Of a stretch of DNA of 35,568 nucleotides, positions 1 through 8,899 are shown one piece after another. The DNA lies in assembly GCA_011040095.1 (NCBI GenBank), contig DRDE01000083.1, positions 1 through 35,568 on the forward strand, in the 5' to 3' direction. Made by a program: the position numbers and the translations under genes. How positions within the stretch are numbered: the first letter of the stretch is position 1; each line of letters begins with the position of its first letter. The notes beneath the pieces were generated by a model, which ran no database searches, was not told where the DNA came from, and saw nothing but the letters and a program-made list of their open reading frames with translations. The stretch is from Nitrospirota bacterium. Its GTDB lineage: Bacteria; Nitrospirota; Thermodesulfovibrionia; UBA6902.

Positions 1-80
1 AATAAGCGCTCGATGTGCTTATAGGTCATTTGTTTGCCTTCACCGTGAATCGCTGGTATAAACCCGGTTTTTATTGACAT
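1..80 (-). CDS. 5' end of an unidentified minus-strand gene running off the left edge (MSIKTGFIPAIHGEGKQMTYKHIERL...)
   Basis: Open frame from ATG (complement of 78-80) to the window edge, divergent from the DUF47 gene; only ~26 codons visible. Confidence 0.4.
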   Translation of the reverse strand, partial: MSIKTGFIPAIHGEGKQMTYKHIERL

Positions 81-142
81 TAACCTGCGATTTTAGTATG
101 CTTTAAGCCGAAATAACATAGATGAAAAGAGGCTGACAACCA

Positions 143-766
143 ATGTTCAAGAATTTCCTTCCCAAAGAGACCGATTTCTTCAGTATGTTTGAGAAAGCCG
201 CCCTTAATGTCAATAAAAGCGCCACCCTTCTTTTGGAGATGATGGAAGATCTCGGCGTATCCGAGATCAAAGCAAAGGAGATTTACGAGGCCGAGCAGGA
301 AGGAGACATGCTTACCCACGAGGTAATGCGAAAACTGAACAAGACCTTCCTGACCCCTGTGGACAGGGAAGATATTCACGCCCTTGTATGCCGTATAGAC
401 GATATCCTCGATTTAATCTGGGCCTCGGCGGACAGGACCGTATTATTCAAACTGACTACCCCGATGCCCGAGGCAATTGAGCTTTCAAAAACCCTCCTTG
501 AAACCACCGAATTTGTAACAAAAGCCATAAGATGCCTCAAGGACAAGAAGTATTCCTATATCCAGGAATACTGCATTGAGATAAACAGACTTGAAAACAG
601 GGGGGACAGGATATTCAGGGAGGCCCTTGCCAGGCTCTTTGATGATATAAAAGACCCGATCCTTGTTATCAAGTGGAAAGAGGTCTATGAACACCTTGAA
701 GATGCAAATGATACATGTGAAGACGTTGCAAACATCCTCGAAGGTATAGTCCTCAAACATGCCTGA
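143..766 (+). CDS. DUF47 family (PhoU-like) protein, probable regulator/partner of the adjacent PiT transporter
   Basis: 207 aa all-helical PhoU-like sequence, 8-nt overlap with downstream PiT gene, classic DUF47-PiT pairing. Confidence 0.9.
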   Translation: MFKNFLPKETDFFSMFEKAALNVNKSATLLLEMMEDLGVSEIKAKEIYEAEQEGDMLTHEVMRKLNKTFLTPVDREDIHALVCRIDDILDLIWASADRTVLFKLTTPMPEAIELSKTLLETTEFVTKAIRCLKDKKYSYIQEYCIEINRLENRGDRIFREALARLFDDIKDPILVIKWKEVYEHLEDANDTCEDVANILEGIVLKHA

Positions 767-1754
767 AACAATAATAATCGGCGTTGTCGCCATTGCCATT
801 CTTTTTGAAATCAGTAACGGCTGGAATGATTCCGCCAATGCAATCGCCACTGTAGTCTCCACAAGGGTGCTTACTCCCCTGCAAGCTGTGCTTCTGGCTG
901 CCGCCATGAATATTGCCGGCGCCTTTTTTTCAACAGCGGTTGCCAGGACCATAGGCATAGGCATAGTAAACCCGTCTGATATCACCCAGGTTGTTGTCGC
1001 CGCTGCATTGCTTTCCGGTTTTCTCTGGAACGGCGCTATGACATTTTTCGGCCTCCCGGTCAGCGCATCACATGCCCTGATCGGGGGAATAATCGGGGCA
1101 AGCGTTGCCCACCTGGGAGGATTTGACCAGCTTAACCTGTCGGGGCTTACAAAGATATTCACGGCCCTGCTTACCTCCCCGATCATCGGCATATTTTTCG
1201 GCTACTTTTTTATGAAATTGATTACGAGACTTTTCTGCAATGTCTCTCCCGGGAAAATCAATAAACACTTCGGGCGGCTGCAGATCGTTTCAGCGGGTTT
1301 TATGGCATTCAGCCACGGTATGAACGATGCGCAAAAAGTAATGGGAGTAATTACACTTGCCCTTGTCAGCGGTGGTTTCCTGACAAGTGTTGAAGTTCCT
1401 TTCTGGGTAATATTGATATGCGCGCTTGCCATGGGATTCGGCACTGCAGCAGGCGGATGGAGGGTAATTAAAACACTGGGGCATCAAATGATGAAACTCC
1501 AGCCTGTTCATGGATTTGCCGCTGAAACCGCTGCAACAGCGGTCATTTTAGGGGCCAGCTCATTAGGGCTTCCGGTCAGCACCACACATGTTATCACAAC
1601 AAGCATAATGGGTGTCGGCGCTACAAAGAGACTCACGGCAGTAAGGTGGGGAGTCGCAAGGAAGATAGTTATAGCGTGGATTTTCACACTGCCCATGACT
1701 GCAGCGGCAGCCTGGCTTACTTATCATTTACTATCATTGATAGGAATAAAATAA
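759..1754 (+). CDS. Inorganic phosphate transporter, PiT family
   Basis: Duplicated PiT motifs (NGWNDSANAIAT, FSHGMNDAQKVMG; GLPVSASHALIGG, GLPVSTTHVITTSIMG). Confidence 0.95.
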   Translation: MPETIIIGVVAIAILFEISNGWNDSANAIATVVSTRVLTPLQAVLLAAAMNIAGAFFSTAVARTIGIGIVNPSDITQVVVAAALLSGFLWNGAMTFFGLPVSASHALIGGIIGASVAHLGGFDQLNLSGLTKIFTALLTSPIIGIFFGYFFMKLITRLFCNVSPGKINKHFGRLQIVSAGFMAFSHGMNDAQKVMGVITLALVSGGFLTSVEVPFWVILICALAMGFGTAAGGWRVIKTLGHQMMKLQPVHGFAAETAATAVILGASSLGLPVSTTHVITTSIMGVGATKRLTAVRWGVARKIVIAWIFTLPMTAAAAWLTYHLLSLIGIK

Positions 1755-2377
1755 CCCTGTTGATTTTCAATAAATTCCAGCGATACACTTCCCTCTCTTA
1801 AGATTTCAGGCGGCGTAACCGTGACATCCACAATTGTCGACGGCCTTCCGCCAGGGGCTTTTCCGGTATCAACAATCATATCTATTTTTTCCCCGAAATA
1901 ACTAATGACTGCATACGGATCCTCAGCAGGCGGTTTCCCGGAGGGATTGGCGCTTGTAGCGGTAACAGGCAATTTCAGCGCCATCGCCAGATCAAGGGCA
2001 GCGCTTTTGCCGGGAATTCTAACCGCAACTTTGCCTGTGCCCCCGGTCAGCAGCGCGGGAATGTTTTCCCGCGCTTCGAATATCAGTGTTAATGGTCCGG
2101 GCCAGAACCTTTTCATCAAATCTTTTGCCCTGGGAGGAATTTCAGCTGCAATTGATTCAAGGGTATCCATATCACCGACAATTAAGGGCAAAGGTTTCTC
2201 TGCCGGTCTTTTTTTCAGTTCATAAAGTCTTTTAACTGCTTTTTCATCCGTAGCCAGCGCGCCTAATGCATAAGAACTTTCCGTAGAATAGGCTATAATC
2301 CCCCTGTTTTCAAGTATCGTTAATGATTCAGATATTGTTTTCTCAGCAGTTCTTTTTGTTAACGTCATAATCAGCAT
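1724..2377 (-). CDS. L-threonylcarbamoyladenylate synthase, Sua5/YciO/YrdC (TsaC) family
   Basis: YSTESSYALGALATDEKAVKRLYELKKRPAEKPLPLIV, PGPLTLIF, VAVRIPG, TATSANPSGKP; convergent 31-nt overlap with PiT. Confidence 0.92.
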   Translation of the reverse strand: MLIMTLTKRTAEKTISESLTILENRGIIAYSTESSYALGALATDEKAVKRLYELKKRPAEKPLPLIVGDMDTLESIAAEIPPRAKDLMKRFWPGPLTLIFEARENIPALLTGGTGKVAVRIPGKSAALDLAMALKLPVTATSANPSGKPPAEDPYAVISYFGEKIDMIVDTGKAPGGRPSTIVDVTVTPPEILREGSVSLEFIENQQGYFIPINDSK

Positions 2378-2501
2378 TTCCGATATTTTATCAGAATAGG
2401 CCTGTTAAATTAAAATATCATATCCGCTCGAAAATGATTTTCGTTTGACAGAAATCAAGCGAAGATTGTAGAGTGGATTAAACTACAGGAGGGGAAAGAT
2501 C

Positions 2502-3104
2502 ATGTCAAAAGAAAAGGAAAGTGAACTTGATTTTGAAGGCCTGCTCAATGAGTCTGTAAAAATACACGGCCATCTCTGTCCCGGACAGGTGCTTGGCGTC
2601 AGGCTGAGCATGCTCGGATTAAAACTTACGGGGATAACCGATCCCAAAGGCAAAGACAGAAAAAAACTGGTTGTTTATGTGGAAATAGACCGATGCGCTA
2701 CGGATGCAATCCAGTCCGTTTCAGGCTGCAGCCTTGGTAAAAGGTCATTAAAGTTCCTTGATTTCGGAAAGATGGCTGCTGCTTTTGTGAACCTTGAAAC
2801 AGGAGAGGCAGTCAGGATACTTGCAAAAGAGGAATCCAGAGATAAGGCGAAGAATTATATCCCTGATATTGAAGATAAATATAAATGCCAGCTTGAAGCC
2901 TATAAGATAATGCCTGACGATGAACTCTTTGAATGGAAAGAAGTAAAGATTTCGATTCCGGAGGAAGATATGCCCGGAAGACCGACCCGGAGAATCAAAT
3001 GCGAAAAATGCGGAGAATTTGTCCAGGACAACAGGGATGTCGGTATAGAAGGCAAGCTTTTGTGCAAGGCATGCGCAGAGGGGGCATATTATGAATTCCT
3101 GTAG
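2502..3104 (+). CDS. FmdE family protein (formylmethanofuran dehydrogenase subunit E-like) with C-terminal zinc ribbon
   Basis: KIHGHLCPGQVLGVR, DRCATDAIQSVSGCSLGKRSLKFLDFGKMAAAF; C-terminal CEKCGE...CKAC. Confidence 0.9.
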   Translation: MSKEKESELDFEGLLNESVKIHGHLCPGQVLGVRLSMLGLKLTGITDPKGKDRKKLVVYVEIDRCATDAIQSVSGCSLGKRSLKFLDFGKMAAAFVNLETGEAVRILAKEESRDKAKNYIPDIEDKYKCQLEAYKIMPDDELFEWKEVKISIPEEDMPGRPTRRIKCEKCGEFVQDNRDVGIEGKLLCKACAEGAYYEFL

Positions 3105-3126
3105 TGGCAATTCATGAATTGCCACT
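3103..3126. repeat. 24-nt perfect palindrome AGTGGCAATTCATGAATTGCCACT overlapping the fmdE-like stop codon
   Basis: Arms AGTGGCAATTCA / TGAATTGCCACT read directly. Confidence 0.9.
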
Positions 3127-3159
3127 GCATATTAATTTTTTTGTAATAGGGTCCGCGAA

Positions 3160-3491
3160 AAAACAACTTAACAATGTTAAGTAGAACTGTCACAAAAGAA
3201 TGATCGCAAATTTGTTGCCTTTAAAACAATGAGAAGCAAAAACGTCTTTATGCAGGATTAGAATCCGTAAAGACAGGCTATGGCGAAGACCAAATAATTT
3301 CGAAATTGTTAGGAATAGATTGCCACACCGTTGCAAAGGGGCGTAAAGAAATCATGGATTTTGATTTGGAAATTAAACGTATTCGTAGAAAAGGGGGCGC
3401 TGGATACCCGACTACAGATTTCGGGTATGACAAAAATAAAAAACAGGTAATAGTTCAGCTCCCTTTTCCTTTGCATTACCCACAAGACTGA
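3160..3491 (+). pseudogene. Decayed transposase remnant (ISAzo13-like)
   Basis: Readable ...SVKTGYGEDQIISKLLGIDCHTVAKGRKEIMDFDLEIKRIRRKGGA then divergent sequence; resembles the ISAzo13-type TVAKGR(K/R)EL...RIRR.GGGRK region; no intact ORF. Confidence 0.55.
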
Positions 3492-3611
3492 ACAGAACCT
3501 TCCCCCTTGGCTCTACTTTGTTTCCTCCAACTATACAATGTAATTGACAACAGGCGCTATTCTTGGATAGTATGTTCATAAATAATAAACCCTAAAACCG
3601 GTGAGGTTCCG

Positions 3612-4676
3612 ATGTTTTCAGATATATTGCAGAGGTCTTTTTTACAGAACAGTGTTCTGGATTATCTTATTTTTCTTGCAACATTCATTATCGGTATTTT
3701 TATTATTAAAATTCTCAAAGGCATCAGCCTGCACCGTCTGAAGGCCTGGTCAAAGAAAACGGCCACTACAATAGATGATTTTTTAATTCACATAATCGAA
3801 AAAAATTTAATCCCCCTCCTTTACTTCGGGGTCTTGTATTTCTCTGTTAAAAGCTTAAGGTTGGCTCCTTCTTTAAGCAAGACTATTGATGTTTCCGTAG
3901 CCATAATCCTGACTTTTTTCAGCGTGCGCTTTCTGGCGGCGCTGATTGATTACTCGCTTGAGATATACTGGACAAAGAAAGAGGTCGATGTAAACAGACA
4001 GCGAAGTTTGAAAGGAATTTTAAGAATAATAAAATTCCTTGTCTGGGCTATCGGCGTTACTTTCCTGCTGGACAACCTTGGTTTTAAAATATCCACCGTC
4101 ATAGCCGGGTTGGGGATCGGCGGTATAGCGGTCGCCCTGGCAGCGCAGACAATTTTAGGGGATCTCTTCAGCTACTTCACGATATTTTTTGACCGCCCCT
4201 TTGAGATAGGTGATTTTATCATAGTCGAGGATTTCCTTGGGACTATTGAACATATCGGTATTAAGACGACAAGGGTTCGCAGTCTGAGCGGTGAACAATT
4301 AGTATTTTCCAATACGGATTTAACTAATTCGCGCATAAAAAACTACAAGAGGATGGATAAACGCCGCGTGGTCTTCCGGCTCGGGGTCGTTTACCAAACC
4401 ACCCTTAAGCAGTTAAAGGAAATACCCGGGATAATCAAAGACACCATAAATAACGTCAGCAATACAGCCTTCGACCGCGCCCATTTTTTTTCATACGGTG
4501 ATTTCAGCCTTATCTTCGAGGTCGTTTATTATGTCCAGAGCAGGGACTATAATATATATATGGACATCCAGCAGGAGATCAATTTTACGATCAAGGAAGA
4601 ATTTGAAAAACGGGGAATTGAATTCGCCTATCCGACACAGACAGTGTTCCTGGAAAAAGCACAGGGGAACAGTTAG
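3612..4676 (+). CDS. Mechanosensitive ion channel, MscS family
   Basis: IAGLGIGGIAVALAAQTILGDLFSYFTIFFDRPFEIGDFI...GTIEHIGIKTTRVRSLSGEQLVFSN. Confidence 0.93.
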   Translation: MFSDILQRSFLQNSVLDYLIFLATFIIGIFIIKILKGISLHRLKAWSKKTATTIDDFLIHIIEKNLIPLLYFGVLYFSVKSLRLAPSLSKTIDVSVAIILTFFSVRFLAALIDYSLEIYWTKKEVDVNRQRSLKGILRIIKFLVWAIGVTFLLDNLGFKISTVIAGLGIGGIAVALAAQTILGDLFSYFTIFFDRPFEIGDFIIVEDFLGTIEHIGIKTTRVRSLSGEQLVFSNTDLTNSRIKNYKRMDKRRVVFRLGVVYQTTLKQLKEIPGIIKDTINNVSNTAFDRAHFFSYGDFSLIFEVVYYVQSRDYNIYMDIQQEINFTIKEEFEKRGIEFAYPTQTVFLEKAQGNS

Positions 4677-4679
4677 AAG

Positions 4680-5060
4680 GTGAAATACGGAGAAAAGAAA
4701 ATTTCAAAGGCCGGGCTTGAAAAATGGCCCAATCCCTATCAGGACAGGGATTATACCATTGATATAAGCTTCCCTGAGTTTACCTGTTTATGCCCGAATT
4801 CAGGCTATCCCGATTTTGCAATGATTAAGATCAATTATATTCCCGACAAATATATTGTAGAACTTAAATCGTTGAAACTTTACCTGAACAGTTTCAGGGA
4901 CCGGGGCATATCCCACGAGTCCGCAACAAACCGGATATTTGATGATCTTAAAAAGCTCCTTAAAGCAAGACACCTTGAGGTGATCGGGGACTTTAATCCG
5001 AGGGGAAATGTCAAAACAGTTGTCCGGGTTTCAACGCAGGAGAACGAGTCGGAAGACTGA
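4680..5060 (+). CDS. queF: preQ1 synthase (NADPH-dependent 7-cyano-7-deazaguanine reductase), GTG start
   Basis: [49 protein letters not shown]. Confidence 0.95.
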   Translation: MKYGEKKISKAGLEKWPNPYQDRDYTIDISFPEFTCLCPNSGYPDFAMIKINYIPDKYIVELKSLKLYLNSFRDRGISHESATNRIFDDLKKLLKARHLEVIGDFNPRGNVKTVVRVSTQENESED

Positions 5061-5127
5061 AGAACCGGCAATCCCCCTTTACAGCATGAAAACATAATAA
5101 CCGGTGTTTTAGTATTTTCCAAGTCCT

Positions 5128-5652
5128 TTACTTTTTCTCCGGCGATGACTTAAGTTTTTTGTGACATGCCAGAATGCTCTCTCTCAGTTTTTCTTTTGAA
5201 ATTTCTCCTTCTTCAATTACTGAAATTATACTTATCATCTCCGAATCAATATGTTTAACCAGGTATTCCTTGTTTCGCTGAGCCTTCTCAAGTTCCGCCA
5301 GTATCTTGTTTACTTCCGTAACAAAGGACATGATATATATGTCATCACTTTTTCTCACATTAAGCCGCCTGTGATAATCACCCGACCTGATCAGCTTCAT
5401 CTCCATCTTTAATCTCTGGAAAGGACCTATTAAGCGATGCGAAAAGAACATTGTTAATACAACAACTATGATTAAATATCCCAGCATAATAATTACGAAC
5501 AGTAACGTGCCGCTGCCTATTTTCTCACCGAGTTCTTTGGCAAAATATGTAAAAAAGCCGGCTACAAGAAGTGACCAGAGAATTATGAGGGCAATTGAGA
5601 TGCGAAGTTCTTTGGAAACGAAATATTTTTGTCTGACTACTTTTTTCAGCAT
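5128..5652 (-). CDS. Two-TM membrane protein with HAMP-like domain and no recognisable output domain
   Basis: Two hydrophobic segments then SHRLIGPFQRLKMEMKLIRSGDYHRRLNVRKSDDI (HAMP-like). Confidence 0.7.
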   Translation of the reverse strand: MLKKVVRQKYFVSKELRISIALIILWSLLVAGFFTYFAKELGEKIGSGTLLFVIIMLGYLIIVVVLTMFFSHRLIGPFQRLKMEMKLIRSGDYHRRLNVRKSDDIYIMSFVTEVNKILAELEKAQRNKEYLVKHIDSEMISIISVIEEGEISKEKLRESILACHKKLKSSPEKK

Positions 5653-5756
5653 TGTTTACTATTTTATCACTTAGGCTTTGACTTATACAATATAAATCAG
5701 GGAAAACGTGGAGAGCGGTTGATGCGGTTTTAAGAATGTATTGTATTAAATGTGTA

Positions 5757-6953
5757 TCAGGCCTTGGATACAGTCTGTTTCTCTGCTTTAGCCTTTTCCC
5801 TGGCAGCTTTTTTAGCCTCGTACGCCTGCAACACCTCTGTATAGTTGAATGTCCCTGTAATGGCGACTTTGGGGCACCTTGAAGCGCAGATACCGCAGCC
5901 GATACATTTATCCTGATTGACGGCATGCTGCTTTTTAAGCTCGCCGGAGACCGCATTGACGGGACAGACCTTGGCGCACGCATGGCAGCCGATACATGCC
6001 TCGGTAACAAATGCCTTTGGACGCTTGGGTATATAATCCACAATCGCCTTTGTCGGGCACTTTGTTATACAGAGTCCGCATACTTTACATTTATCAGGAT
6101 TAATCGTTGACAGGAAATTCTCAACCTTTACGGCATTATAAGGACAGACTTTCACGCAAAGACCGCATGCAATACATCCAACCTGACAATTTTTCTTGGT
6201 GGCAGGCCCTCTATCCTTTGAATGACAACTTACAAGGACTTCCTTTGCCATCGGTAAAATTGCTATCACTTTAGTAGGACATGTCTGTGCGCATATTCCA
6301 CAGGCTGTGCACTTTGCAGGATCTATTACAGGAAGGTTTTCTCCGCTCATGGTAATAGCGCCGAAAGGACAGGCACGCGAGCATGATCCATAACCGAGGC
6401 AACCGTAAATACATGCCTTGTCGCCTCCGTTTGCAAGTATTGCAGCCTTGCAGTCTTTAATCCCTTCGTATTTGAACCTGCGAACCGATTTCGAAGATCC
6501 GCCCCGGCAGAGAACCCTTGCGATCTTCGGTTCGGTTTGTTCCATTACCTTACCCGTGATTTTAGCAACGGCTTCAGCAGTTGCCGCCCCGCCTGGAGTA
6601 CATAAGGTTGGTTTGACATCGGGATTCAGAACAACCTGCTCTGCATATTGCCGGCATCCCGGAAAACCACACGCACCGCAGTGAGCATGGGCAAGCACAT
6701 CGGATACCTGATCAACCCTGGGATCTTCTTTTACAGCAAACTTTTTGGCTGCAAAAGCAAGGCCCATACCAAAAACAGCGCTGATTCCTAATAAGAATAC
6801 TGCTGTAAATTTTACAAGTTCCCAAAGATCAACCGTCTCCCTCACTTCAACTCCCCCACCGACACCGGCATAAAGAGCGGAAGAGCATAAGAGCAATAGT
6901 CCGGCAGTAAAGATTAATGCCTTTATTTTCACTCTGTTGTTAAAATCAATCAT
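5757..6953 (-). CDS. rnfB: Electron transport complex subunit RnfB, extended multi-[4Fe-4S] form
   Basis: CGACGFPGCRQYAEQVV...CTPGG plus six later ferredoxin-type cysteine quartets; adjacent to rnfA. Confidence 0.93.
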   Translation of the reverse strand: MIDFNNRVKIKALIFTAGLLLLCSSALYAGVGGGVEVRETVDLWELVKFTAVFLLGISAVFGMGLAFAAKKFAVKEDPRVDQVSDVLAHAHCGACGFPGCRQYAEQVVLNPDVKPTLCTPGGAATAEAVAKITGKVMEQTEPKIARVLCRGGSSKSVRRFKYEGIKDCKAAILANGGDKACIYGCLGYGSCSRACPFGAITMSGENLPVIDPAKCTACGICAQTCPTKVIAILPMAKEVLVSCHSKDRGPATKKNCQVGCIACGLCVKVCPYNAVKVENFLSTINPDKCKVCGLCITKCPTKAIVDYIPKRPKAFVTEACIGCHACAKVCPVNAVSGELKKQHAVNQDKCIGCGICASRCPKVAITGTFNYTEVLQAYEAKKAAREKAKAEKQTVSKA

Positions 6954-7000
6954 TTGCCACCTTTAAATTTATTATATATATATATATCGTTCTTATTTTT

Positions 7001-7030
7001 TGTAAGGGCACTTCATAAATTGCCTCTACA
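7001..7030. repeat. Imperfect palindromic repeat related to 3103-3126, overlapping the rnfA stop codon
   Basis: TGTAAGGGCACTTCATAAATTGCCTCTACA; minus strand reads TGTAGAGGCAATTTATGAAGTGCCC. Confidence 0.65.
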
Positions 7031-7613
7031 ATGTTATCAATCCCGAAAAACCTGTAAATGCAAGCGCTATAAGTCCTGCAATAATAAACGATATCGGCAG
7101 CCCCCTAAAAGGAGCAGGCACATCCGCGACCTCAAGCTTCTCCCGGATACTTGCCATAATAATAAGGGCAAGCCCGAATCCAATTCCGGAACCGAGGGCG
7201 AAGGCCATGCTTTCAAAAAAATTGTAATGCTCTCCGGCATTCTTCAGAGGGACTGCAATTATAATACAATTCGTTGTAATCAGCGCCAGGTATACACCAA
7301 GCTTGTAATACAGCGAAGGACTTACCTTTTTCATAATTGTATCGGCTGACTGCACGAATGCCGCAACAATGCCGATAAAAATAATAATCTTAAGGAATGT
7401 CAAATCAAGGGGTATCATTATAAACTGGTATACAACCCAGCTTAAGGCAGCGCTTACCACCATAACGGCAGTGAATGTAATACTCATTCCGACGGCGGTC
7501 TCCATCTTTTTGGAAACACCGAAGAATATACAGAGCCCCAGGAACATGGTAAAAACAAAATTATTGATTAATGCCGATGAAACAACTAATTCAAAAAGTT
7601 TGACAAAATCCAT
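7026..7613 (-). CDS. rnfA: Electron transport complex subunit RnfA
   Basis: Six-TM Rnf/Nqr subunit: NNFVFTMFLGLCIFFGVSKKMETAVGMS, TTNCIIIAVPL. Confidence 0.95.
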   Translation of the reverse strand: MDFVKLFELVVSSALINNFVFTMFLGLCIFFGVSKKMETAVGMSITFTAVMVVSAALSWVVYQFIMIPLDLTFLKIIIFIGIVAAFVQSADTIMKKVSPSLYYKLGVYLALITTNCIIIAVPLKNAGEHYNFFESMAFALGSGIGFGLALIIMASIREKLEVADVPAPFRGLPISFIIAGLIALAFTGFSGLITL

Positions 7614-7631
7614 ATTGATACCCCCGTAATA

Positions 7632-8258
7632 TTAGACGCCTGATGCGCCCTTGCCTCCATAAAATCTCATATCAATCCAGTTAAAAAATCCCATAAGCAG
7701 ACCAACAGCCAGAAAGCCTCCTGTCGGCAGGATCATAATAAGCAGTGGATTCCCTGAAATCAGAGAATACCCGAACAATTCTCCCTTACCCAAAAGCTCC
7801 CTGAAAAAGCTGATTACCAACATGGCCAGTAAAAAACCGAGACCCATGCCAAAACCATCTACCAGTGAAGGAAAGACCTTGTTTTTGTTTGCAAAGACCT
7901 CTGCCCTCGCAAATATCGATGCAAATGCAACTATTATCTGAATATACAAACCTATTTCTTTATATATGGGCCTTGCGTAAGTTGCCATCAACAAGTCTAT
8001 GATAGTGACATATCCTGCAATTATAAGCATGAATATAGGTATACGAATCTTGGGGTGAATAAAATTTCTCATTAATGAAACAGTGCCATTAACCATTGTC
8101 TGAACGAACATGACCGCTATTCCCAGGGCCATACCGTTCTTCATACCGTTAGTAACGGCTATTGAAGGACATAAGCTGATTGCCATACGGAATATCGTAT
8201 TTTCCCCGAACATCCCGTTCTTCAGTAATTCCCAGTTGCTCTTTTTCTGAATACTCAT
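7632..8258 (-). CDS. rnfE: Electron transport complex subunit RnfE
   Basis: NGMFGENTIFRMAISLCPSIAVTN, FASIFARAEVFANKNKVFPSLVDGFGMGLGF. Confidence 0.95.
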   Translation of the reverse strand: MSIQKKSNWELLKNGMFGENTIFRMAISLCPSIAVTNGMKNGMALGIAVMFVQTMVNGTVSLMRNFIHPKIRIPIFMLIIAGYVTIIDLLMATYARPIYKEIGLYIQIIVAFASIFARAEVFANKNKVFPSLVDGFGMGLGFLLAMLVISFFRELLGKGELFGYSLISGNPLLIMILPTGGFLAVGLLMGFFNWIDMRFYGGKGASGV

Positions 8259-8899
8259 CCCTGCATCTCACCTGATAATTTCTCTTTTAATAATTTTACT
8301 CCGTTTTTGACCCCATCCTCTGTAACGGCCCGGCTGGATATTGTCGCGCCTGTTATAGCCTGAATTTTATCAGGTGTTTCTCTCTTTATAACGACAAGAT
8401 TGTCAACGCTCTTACCTTTAAACTGATCAAGGAAATAATCTTTTTCAATTTCATCACCCAGTCCGGGGGTCTCCCCATGACCCAGTATACTGATTTTCTG
8501 CACAATGAAGTTCTTGTCTACTGATACAAGCACATGGATATAACTGGAATAGCCCTTTCCGAATCCTTCAACGATATAGCCGATGTCTTCAGGATTTATG
8601 CACTCTTTTTCCTCTTTCATTTCTCCTGTCTTCTCATCTTTAACACTTATTGTTTTTAGTTCTCCGCATTTTTGAGCAGCATAATATTCTGCCTGTTTCT
8701 CATGCGGCTCCCATTCTCCCAGTACGACAATCTTGTCTGCCTCGGGCACCATCAACTTAAGCGCTGCCTCTTTTTCTTCCTTGGCTTTGATAAACATAAT
8801 GGGAGATGTCTTGGCATATACAAATGCCATTATCAACCCTCCTATAACGTATATTACAATAAGGTTAACAGTTATTTTTACCATGTCCATTGCCGTCAT
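8255..8899 (-). CDS. rnfG: Electron transport complex subunit RnfG (covalent FMN)
   Basis: ILGHGETPGLG..., ITGATISSRAVTEDGV flavinylation motif. Confidence 0.94.
   Translation of the reverse strand: MTAMDMVKITVNLIVIYVIGGLIMAFVYAKTSPIMFIKAKEEKEAALKLMVPEADKIVVLGEWEPHEKQAEYYAAQKCGELKTISVKDEKTGEMKEEKECINPEDIGYIVEGFGKGYSSYIHVLVSVDKNFIVQKISILGHGETPGLGDEIEKDYFLDQFKGKSVDNLVVIKRETPDKIQAITGATISSRAVTEDGVKNGVKLLKEKLSGEMQG

Noticed and set aside
485-1192. 235-aa minus-strand ORF
   Set aside because: Antisense to DUF47/PiT genes that carry clear family motifs.
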